A stretch of DNA of 64,000 bases. Origin: an uncultured Crocinitomix sp. Lineage in GTDB: Bacteria > Bacteroidota > Bacteroidia > Flavobacteriales_D > Crocinitomicaceae. The translations under genes were made by a program, and so were the position numbers. Positions 58,622-64,000 of the stretch are shown here, one piece after another (positions within the stretch are counted from its first letter, which is position 1; every line of letters begins with the position of its first letter). The notes beneath the pieces are model-generated. The model searched no databases, was not told where the DNA came from, and saw nothing but the letters and a program-made list of their open reading frames with translations. The DNA is taken from assembly GCA_937136425.1 (NCBI GenBank), contig CAKZON010000110.1, positions 85,466-149,465 on the forward strand. The letters run 5' to 3'.

Positions 58622-59203
58622 ATTTACAGAATTGGATACATATTACTAATTGGTTTTTGTTTAATCGGATCAGCATCTTTTGCTCAATCAGGTAAACAAT
58701 CTCATTTAGCTATCGGTTTATTTGCAGGAGCCAATTCGAATGTGGTTACTTATGCTTTTGTTACGACAAGAGATGGAAAAATTGTAGGTTCAGAAATAGT
58801 TAGAAAACAACGTTTTATGTACACAGCTATGGGACATTGGCCTGGTTTTGTTAATATTAAACGTGAAAATCTCTTTCTAAAAAACAATCTTGACAGCTGC
58901 TTTTTGGTAGAAGATGAATATGGAAAAATTGTAGATTATTATTGCCCCGTTTTTGATTCTTTATGGAAGGTTAGGTTTTTTGAGCATCCTACACAGTACG
59001 ACTTATATGGGTGGAGTCATGGAAAATATAAGCCCTCATTAAAACAATTAGAATATTTGCATAAAGAATATGGAATTCAAAATCTTTTAACTGATTATAT
59101 TTATGGCGAAAATCTATATAAGTTACTGCGAGATATGCAGAAAACATCATGGATTATCGAATATTCATCCTTAGCTAAAGATACATTAGCGCAAGGGCCG
59201 TAA
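58622..59203 (+). CDS. Secreted hypothetical protein without a conventional start codon
   Basis: The first conventional start is GTG 58742 (153 residues), but the same frame is open upstream to a stop at 58601 and encodes a clear signal peptide (IYRIGYILLIGFCLIGSASFAQ) ahead of it. No ATG, GTG or TTG exists in that extension. ATT 58622 or GTT 58619 would be the start, and a TATCCTTT near-match to the -7 box ends about 8-11 nt before them. The mature part (MYTAMGHWPGFVNIKRENLF, LYGWSHGKYKPSLKQLEYLHKEYG) belongs to no family I recognise. It ends 7 nt before meaB. Confidence 0.55.
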   Translation: MYRIGYILLIGFCLIGSASFAQSGKQSHLAIGLFAGANSNVVTYAFVTTRDGKIVGSEIVRKQRFMYTAMGHWPGFVNIKRENLFLKNNLDSCFLVEDEYGKIVDYYCPVFDSLWKVRFFEHPTQYDLYGWSHGKYKPSLKQLEYLHKEYGIQNLLTDYIYGENLYKLLRDMQKTSWIIEYSSLAKDTLAQGP

Positions 59204-59210
59204 ATTAAAT

Positions 59211-60272
59211 ATGTCAACTAAAAAATCACCTAATAAAGCACAAATTGATCGTTTAATCGCGAACAAAAAAAAGCACGCCAATTTATTAACTCCAAAAGAG
59301 TTGACAGACCGAATTCTGCAAGGAGATAAAGCCGCTTTGGCAGAGACAATTACTTTATTAGAAAGCAAAAACGAAGTGCAAAATAAGGTTGGTCAGGATG
59401 TTTTAAAAGCGTGCTTACCCAAATCAGGACAATCGATTAGAGTTGGAATAACTGGGGTGCCTGGAGTTGGAAAAAGTACTTTCATTGAAAGTTTTGGCTC
59501 TTATTTAGCTGAAAAGGGAAAAAAAGTAGCCGTTATGGCCATTGATCCTAGTAGCGAGGTTTCAAAAGGAAGTATTCTTGGAGATAAAACTCGCATGAAC
59601 AAGTTAGCTACGCATCCTAATGCGTTTATACGTCCCACGGCTACTAGCGGGTCGTTAGGTGGAGTTGCTAGAAAAACCAGAGAAACAATTTTATTGTGTG
59701 AGGCAGCAGGTTATGAAATAATTCTGGTAGAAACCGTTGGTGTTGGACAGTCTGAAACAGAAGTGCATTCAATGACTGACTTTTTTTTATTGCTAATGCT
59801 TGCTGGTGCAGGTGATGAATTGCAAGGTATAAAGCGGGGAATTATGGAAATGGCTGACACCATTTTAATTACCAAAACAGATGGTAAAAACATTAAAACC
59901 GCCAATTTAGCAAGAGCAGAATATAAAAACGCTTTGCATTTATTTCCCGCTAATCCAAACGAGTGGATTCCGAAAGTAGAAACGATTAGTTCTACCGAAA
60001 ACAAGGGGATTGATAAGATTTGGCAAATTATTGAGTCTTTTGAACAATTAGTGGTGAGTAATGGCTGGAAATCAAAAAAAAGAGAAGAACAACAAGTGTA
60101 TTGGATGAACGAATCAGTAACGGAGCAATTGTTAACTGATTTCAATAAAACAGAAGGCATTCAAGACGAAATTGAAACAATAACAAATAAATTAAAAGCA
60201 GGCGTCATAACATCTTACCAAGCCGCACATCATATTTTAGCCTATTATAAAAATGGAAAAACAAAATTTTGA
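59211..60272 (+). CDS. meaB: MeaB-like methylmalonyl-CoA mutase-associated GTPase
   Basis: A 353-residue G3E-family GTPase that protects and reloads B12-dependent methylmalonyl-CoA mutase. Walker A is GVPGVGKST (about residues 84-92), followed by AIDPSSEVSKGSILGDKTRM, the switch region FIRPTATSGSLGGVARKT, EIILVETVGVGQSE (Walker B) and ITKTDG as the base-specificity motif. The length is typical. The mutase genes are not in the window. The last 20 nt overlap the S4-domain gene. Confidence 0.95.
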   Translation: MSTKKSPNKAQIDRLIANKKKHANLLTPKELTDRILQGDKAALAETITLLESKNEVQNKVGQDVLKACLPKSGQSIRVGITGVPGVGKSTFIESFGSYLAEKGKKVAVMAIDPSSEVSKGSILGDKTRMNKLATHPNAFIRPTATSGSLGGVARKTRETILLCEAAGYEIILVETVGVGQSETEVHSMTDFFLLLMLAGAGDELQGIKRGIMEMADTILITKTDGKNIKTANLARAEYKNALHLFPANPNEWIPKVETISSTENKGIDKIWQIIESFEQLVVSNGWKSKKREEQQVYWMNESVTEQLLTDFNKTEGIQDEIETITNKLKAGVITSYQAAHHILAYYKNGKTKF

Positions 60273-60471
60273 ATTAAGAAACAACGAGGAATTCGTTGAA
60301 CTGAATAAAATTCTAAAATTGAAACAAATTGCACAAACTGGTGGACATGCCAAAATCTTAATTGAAGATGGCTTAGTTCAAGTTAATGGTGAAGTTGAAT
60401 TCAGAAAAAGAAGAAAAATGCGTAAAGGCGATCTTATTTTAATAGAAGGGATAGAAATAGAAATTGTTTAA
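60253..60471 (+). CDS. Small S4-domain RNA-binding protein (YbcJ/RlbA-like)
   Basis: A 72-residue protein made of one S4 domain (FVELNKILKLKQIAQTGGHAKILIEDGLVQVNGEVEFRKRRKMRKGDLI). This is the small stand-alone S4 type associated with ribosome assembly or RNA binding. It starts at ATG 60253 inside the end of meaB (20-nt overlap), which indicates coupled translation, although no functional link to MeaB is known. Confidence 0.88.
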   Translation: MEKQNFELRNNEEFVELNKILKLKQIAQTGGHAKILIEDGLVQVNGEVEFRKRRKMRKGDLILIEGIEIEIV

Positions 60472-60564
60472 TTATTTTAGAAGAACAACTAGTTTTCAAT
60501 CTGTAATAATGAAAATTAAGTATTGCAGATTGATAATTGAATACAGATTAAAGCCCAATTAATT

Positions 60565-61560
60565 ATGGCAGCAGCATACAACGAAGAAAAATTTAAACAG
60601 CATATAAAAACCGTGGTCTCTGAGGCCGAAGGTGATTCTTTAACCGAACGTCCATTAACGCTTGATGAACTTAGAGAATTAGCCATTAGCATGGGGATGT
60701 CTGAAGAAGAATGGGATGAACTTCAAAACAAGGCGCATATCCATTTAAAATTAGCTCAGGACCATTTAAAAGCTCGAAATTTTGAGCAAGCTATTGAAGA
60801 TGCTGAGAAAGCTACCTCCATTAATCCTTATATTCCTAACGGAAACTCAATTTTGGCCAAAGCTTATCATATGTTATGGCTTGAAGATGACTTTGCAAGC
60901 GCTAGAGATAAAGCGGAATATTATGCACGTAAAGAGCTATTAACAGATCCTGACGATACGATTGCGATTAATGTTTTAAGTGCCATTAACAAGAAGAAAA
61001 AAGTAGGTGGTAAAGATGAAAAATCAAAGAAAACCTATATCATAATTGGAGCAATTATTTTAGCCGTAATTTTAATTGGTTATGCTATTACGGCTTCAAG
61101 TAACTCTTCTGAAAGTAGTAATGCTGCCGAGATGGATTTAATTAGCGCAGAAGAAGATATGATTTCGCAACTGGACTTGGTTGAAAATGCCATTGACAGA
61201 AGAAATAATATGCTCCCAGATTTGTTTGGAGCTGTAGATGGTTCGCATAGTGACTTAAACACACTCAATTCTCAAATTGATAAATTAACGGCAGAATTGG
61301 AAGGGACCAAAGGAACTAAACGAAGTAAAATCGAAGATGAATTAGATCAAAAAATAGCAGATGCCAAAAAGCTTGTCAAAGCATATGGTGATAAGGATAA
61401 TGTGGAAACCTTATTGGTTCAAATTGAAGGTGCTGAAAATCGTATTAACTTTGAGAAAAAGGCCTATAATGATGCCGTTAAAGAATATAATAAACTTGTT
61501 AAAATGAGTAAAGGTGAATTTCCTAACTATGAACTACAACCCTATTACAATGAGGATTAA
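60565..61560 (+). CDS. TPR-transmembrane-LemA-like fusion protein
   Basis: A 331-residue protein with three parts. Residues about 1-150 are cytoplasmic and include TPR-like helices (AHIHLKLAQDHLKARNFEQAIEDAEKATSINPYI). A single transmembrane helix follows (YIIIGAIILAVILIGYAI, about 157-175). The C-terminal 140 residues match the LemA family: DLVENAIDRRNNMLPDLFGAV, the coiled-coil middle, and the closing IEGAENRINFEKKAYNDAVKEYNKLVK plus LQPYY. Usual LemA proteins are about 190 residues without the TPR part. The TPM-domain gene follows with an 11-nt overlap, the known LemA-TPM pairing. Confidence 0.82.
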   Translation: MAAAYNEEKFKQHIKTVVSEAEGDSLTERPLTLDELRELAISMGMSEEEWDELQNKAHIHLKLAQDHLKARNFEQAIEDAEKATSINPYIPNGNSILAKAYHMLWLEDDFASARDKAEYYARKELLTDPDDTIAINVLSAINKKKKVGGKDEKSKKTYIIIGAIILAVILIGYAITASSNSSESSNAAEMDLISAEEDMISQLDLVENAIDRRNNMLPDLFGAVDGSHSDLNTLNSQIDKLTAELEGTKGTKRSKIEDELDQKIADAKKLVKAYGDKDNVETLLVQIEGAENRINFEKKAYNDAVKEYNKLVKMSKGEFPNYELQPYYNED

Positions 61561-62902
61561 TTCACTGCTCCTTCTTTTACTACTCTTTGGTGCAAGCTTT
61601 TCATCTTTTTCTATTGATGAGTACTATAGTGGTTTATCAACAAGAGAAATAAATGAAAATTATGATGCTATTAATACAAATGGTGTTTGTAATAATGTAG
61701 AAGACGTACCCAACACAAAGGTTTCTGATGATAAAAATGTCTCAGACCCTCACTTTATGTTGGCACAATTTGCTGAAGATAAAATACAGGGAATTGTAGA
61801 CAAACTTAAAGCAGAAAAAGATTACGAAATTATGGTGGTTTGCCTCAATTCAATTGGAGGAAACCCTGATCCGCACTTGTGGGGAACAGAGCTTTTTAAC
61901 TATTGGAGTATTGGTGATGACGAAACAGATAATGGTTTATTAATTCTAGTTGTTAATGACATCCACCGCGTTGAGTTTATTACAGGATACGGAATGGAAA
62001 CCGTTTTGACAGATGCTGAAAGTTATAATATTCAGCAAGAACATATGGTTCCATATTTTAAAAAGAATGACTATGCTACAGGTATAATTCGTGGAGTTGA
62101 AGCTGTTAATGATGTACTAAATGGTAAAGAAGTTTTATACGATTCTGACACTCTAGATGCAGACAACAACAGCGAAAGTTCTTATGCACAATCAAAACCA
62201 TTTTATACACACCCTGTTTTTATTGGATATGCCGGTTTTTGTATTGTATTAACTTTTATCTACTTCATCTTTTTATTCTTCACATTCAGAACAAAAGATT
62301 TACATAAGCGCTATCGTGTAATGAAATTCTGGAGTTTATTGATCTTCTCTTTTATTGCTCCCCTCCCATTCATCTTTTTAGTTACCTATACTCGAAAAAG
62401 TATGTACAGATGGCGAAATATGGATCGAATTGGAATTAAAACAGGTGATTTATTACACAAATTAAGTGAGAAAGAGGAGGATGTTTATTTGAACAAAGGT
62501 CAAATTACTGAGGAGATTGTAAACTCAGTAGATTATGATGTTTGGATTAACGAGGCTGGAACAGATATCGTTATTCTGCCCTATAAAAATTGGTTTACAC
62601 CTTACAACAAATGCGACAATTGCAAGTATAAAACGTATATAAAACTATACGATAGAACAGTGCGTGCGGCAACCTATACAAGATCTGGAAAAGGCGAAAA
62701 GAAGTACGAATGTAAAAACTGTAAACACACCAAAATTAAAACATACACTATTCCTCGCAAGCAAAAAGTCAAATCTGGTGGATATTATAGCGGCGGTGGT
62801 TCATTTGGCGGTGGTGGCTTCTCTGGAGGCGGAGGATTCTCTGGCGGAGGATCATTTGGCGGAGGTAGTTCAGGGGGCGGAGGAGCTGGCAGTGGCTGGT
62901 AA
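61550..62902 (+). CDS. TPM-domain protein with zinc ribbon and Gly-rich tail
   Basis: A 450-residue membrane protein starting at ATG 61550, which overlaps the LemA-fusion stop by 11 nt. After a signal peptide (ending SFSSFS) comes a TPM domain (about residues 60-185; DYEIMVVCLNSIGGNPDPHLWGTELFNYW, DNGLLILVVNDIHRVEFITGYGME). Two transmembrane helices follow (about 223-245 and 262-282). A zinc-ribbon-like segment has two CxxC pairs (CDNCK at about 354, CKNCK at about 388). The tail is a glycine/serine run (about 409-450), typical of YgcG-type proteins. LemA-TPM pairs are thought to act together at the membrane. Confidence 0.87.
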   Translation: MRINSLLLLLLLFGASFSSFSIDEYYSGLSTREINENYDAINTNGVCNNVEDVPNTKVSDDKNVSDPHFMLAQFAEDKIQGIVDKLKAEKDYEIMVVCLNSIGGNPDPHLWGTELFNYWSIGDDETDNGLLILVVNDIHRVEFITGYGMETVLTDAESYNIQQEHMVPYFKKNDYATGIIRGVEAVNDVLNGKEVLYDSDTLDADNNSESSYAQSKPFYTHPVFIGYAGFCIVLTFIYFIFLFFTFRTKDLHKRYRVMKFWSLLIFSFIAPLPFIFLVTYTRKSMYRWRNMDRIGIKTGDLLHKLSEKEEDVYLNKGQITEEIVNSVDYDVWINEAGTDIVILPYKNWFTPYNKCDNCKYKTYIKLYDRTVRAATYTRSGKGEKKYECKNCKHTKIKTYTIPRKQKVKSGGYYSGGGSFGGGGFSGGGGFSGGGSFGGGSSGGGGAGSGW

Positions 62903-62983
62903 ATTCACGATTAAAGTTCTGGCATAAAAATTGAATTGACAGGAGTAAATAGTATTAATTAAGGGCAATGGCTAATTTCTTAG

Positions 62984-62991
62984 TAAATTTG
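62984..62991 (+). promoter_or_regulatory. Candidate -7 box
   Basis: TAAATTTG is a full TAnnTTTG match, 20 nt before the ATG at 63011. Confidence 0.4.
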
Positions 62992-63010
62992 TTCTTTAGA
63001 AAAATGAATT

Positions 63011-63529
63011 ATGAAGATTGTATTAAGTTTTATCATGTTAGGTTTAGTGTCCATTTCTTTTGGACAAGACAGTACTAAGACAACACCACAACTAGGCCAA
63101 ATACGCGTTAAATCAACTCCAGCAAACAATTTCCCTAATGTCTCGTTCAGAAAACTAGATACAGATGATGCAGCTCCTGACATTGAAGGAAAGTTTATCA
63201 TTGAGCAATATTCATTACAGTTGAATACCTCTGAAGCAAAAAAAGCTATTAAAGCCGTTGGAACTACACTAGAGATTAAAGACACTACTATTACAGGTAG
63301 TGATATTGATACTATTTCTTATCAAATAAACGATAGCGAAGTAATGAATACAGAAGATTATTTGTTCCGCATTTTTGGTGAGGTTCCTGAAACTGTACCG
63401 GCAGATTTACCACCAAACATTTGGGTACATAAAACGGATAACTTAGATTGCTACGGAATTGGTCAATTGGCTGATGGACGAGTTCTAATCCCTTACAATG
63501 GTTTGCTTCTTTATCTTCGAAGATATTAA
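63011..63529 (+). CDS. Secreted hypothetical protein, 172 aa
   Basis: A protein with a signal peptide (MKIVLSFIMLGLVSISFGQ) and no recognised domain. The mature part has an N-terminal region like a short carboxypeptidase-type strand set (GQIRVKSTPANNFPNVSFRKL), Thr/Asp-rich stretches, and a Gly/Leu-rich end (ADGRVLIPYNGLLLYLRRY). It stands between the LemA/TPM pair and surE and has its own promoter candidate. Confidence 0.6.
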   Translation: MKIVLSFIMLGLVSISFGQDSTKTTPQLGQIRVKSTPANNFPNVSFRKLDTDDAAPDIEGKFIIEQYSLQLNTSEAKKAIKAVGTTLEIKDTTITGSDIDTISYQINDSEVMNTEDYLFRIFGEVPETVPADLPPNIWVHKTDNLDCYGIGQLADGRVLIPYNGLLLYLRRY

Positions 63530-63631
63530 TAGTATCCAAACTAAATTTCTTAATTAAGCAAGCAATTTTAAATCCTTGTGGTGCTTTATATATTAATAAT
63601 TGAACAATGCCAATTACGCATTGAAAATTAT

Positions 63632-63639
63632 TAACTTTG
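63632..63639 (+). promoter_or_regulatory. Candidate -7 box of surE
   Basis: TAACTTTG is a full TAnnTTTG match, 16 nt before the ATG at 63656. Confidence 0.4.
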
Positions 63640-63655
63640 ATCCATAAATCGAATT

Positions 63656-64000
63656 ATGGAGGAAAAACCACTTATTCTAATCACCAATGACGACAGTATC
63701 TCTGCAAAGGGAATTGCGCAACTAGTAAAATCTATGGAACCCTTAGGCGACATCCTCATTGTTGCGCCTGATAAACCCCAAAGTGGAATGGGACATGCAA
63801 TTACGATTCATGATCCTTTACGCTTAAAAAAATCAAATCAATTTCCTGGTATCGAAGCATACACATGTTCTGGTACACCTGTAGACTGTGTTAAATTGGC
63901 TATTTATGAGATCATAAAAAAACGGCCTACCTTATTGGTGTCTGGTATTAACCACGGTTCAAATGCTGCAACAAATGTACTGTACTCTGGCACAATGTCT
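63656..64000 (+). CDS. surE: 5'-nucleotidase SurE, N-terminal part
   Basis: The first 115 codons of SurE; the gene runs out of the window. LILITNDDSISAKGI carries the Asp-Asp metal-binding site, and the conserved SGMGHAITIHDPLRL, CSGTPVDCVKLA and VSGINHGSNAATNVLYSGT blocks follow. SurE removes phosphate from nucleoside monophosphates and related substrates. The start is ATG 63656. Confidence 0.95.
   Translation, partial: MEEKPLILITNDDSISAKGIAQLVKSMEPLGDILIVAPDKPQSGMGHAITIHDPLRLKKSNQFPGIEAYTCSGTPVDCVKLAIYEIIKKRPTLLVSGINHGSNAATNVLYSGTMS

Noticed and set aside
59711..60160. 149-codon open frame antisense to meaB
   Set aside because: It is fully contained in meaB, whose motifs are intact; the sequence is Cys/Ser/Ile-rich and has no supporting signal.
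1..64000. tRNA, rRNA, insertion sequence, prophage or CRISPR elements
   Set aside because: No T-loop-like or cloverleaf sequences, transposase or phage genes, terminal inverted repeats or spaced direct repeats were recognised. The xerD-like gene is a housekeeping recombinase without att-like repeats nearby.

Overview
The window is an AT-rich chromosomal segment of a Bacteroidota bacterium, most probably of the order Flavobacteriales; the family cannot be fixed from sequence alone. The evidence is the gene content: type IX secretion (T9SS) C-terminal sorting domains, a TonB-dependent receptor followed by a DUF4249-like lipoprotein, DUF5686 and CarboxypepD_reg-like envelope proteins, a TPR-PD40-OmpA protein, and many TAnnTTTG (-7) promoter boxes with almost no Shine-Dalgarno sequences. 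There are no tRNA or rRNA genes, insertion sequences, prophage genes or CRISPR arrays that I can recognise.

Layout. 1-2.5 kb: end of purK, an acyltransferase inserted before purE, a MarR regulator with an upstream palindrome, and a DUF3817 membrane protein. 2.6-5.8 kb: TonB-dependent receptor plus lipoprotein. 5.8-11 kb: aroQ and xerD overlapping divergently at their 5' ends, ribD, an EamA-type transporter, a lipoprotein hydrolase and a small secreted protein behind an 18-nt palindrome. 11-28 kb: a DUF5686 protein, then a block rich in peptide use (lipoprotein M1 aminopeptidase, two enlarged POT transporters, T9SS-exported M1 peptidase, ACMSD of the kynurenine pathway, an active/inactive M16 pair). 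28-37.5 kb: secreted protein, dnaB, a protein family often mislabelled asparagine synthetase B, OmpA-family protein, cvpA, lipA. 37.9-45 kb: a large BNR-like T9SS substrate, an RLIG1-like RNA ligase facing an XRE regulator, paaH/paaG-like genes and an SDR. 45-51 kb: a CarboxypepD/TPR protein, an SGNH-MBOAT O-acyltransferase pair, and four tandem secreted mini-proteins built like T9SS type-B sorting domains without cargo. 51-64 kb: ogt, a VOC protein, an ALK/LTK-like glycine-rich T9SS substrate with a decayed duplicate of its 5' end, htpG, an outer-membrane protein, meaB, an S4 protein, a TPR-LemA fusion coupled to a TPM/zinc-ribbon protein, and the start of surE.

The most unusual elements are the array of orphan type-B sorting-domain-like proteins (49.5-51.1 kb), the RNA ligase (41.1 kb), the glycine-rich gene with its decaying neighbour (53.2-54.9 kb), the TPR-LemA fusion, and a recurring arrangement in which the -7 box ends only 6-9 nt before the start codon, predicting leaderless mRNAs (aroQ, ribD, dnaB, cvpA, the gene at 35932, ogt). 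All functions are read from sequence motifs and memory of families; no database search was run.
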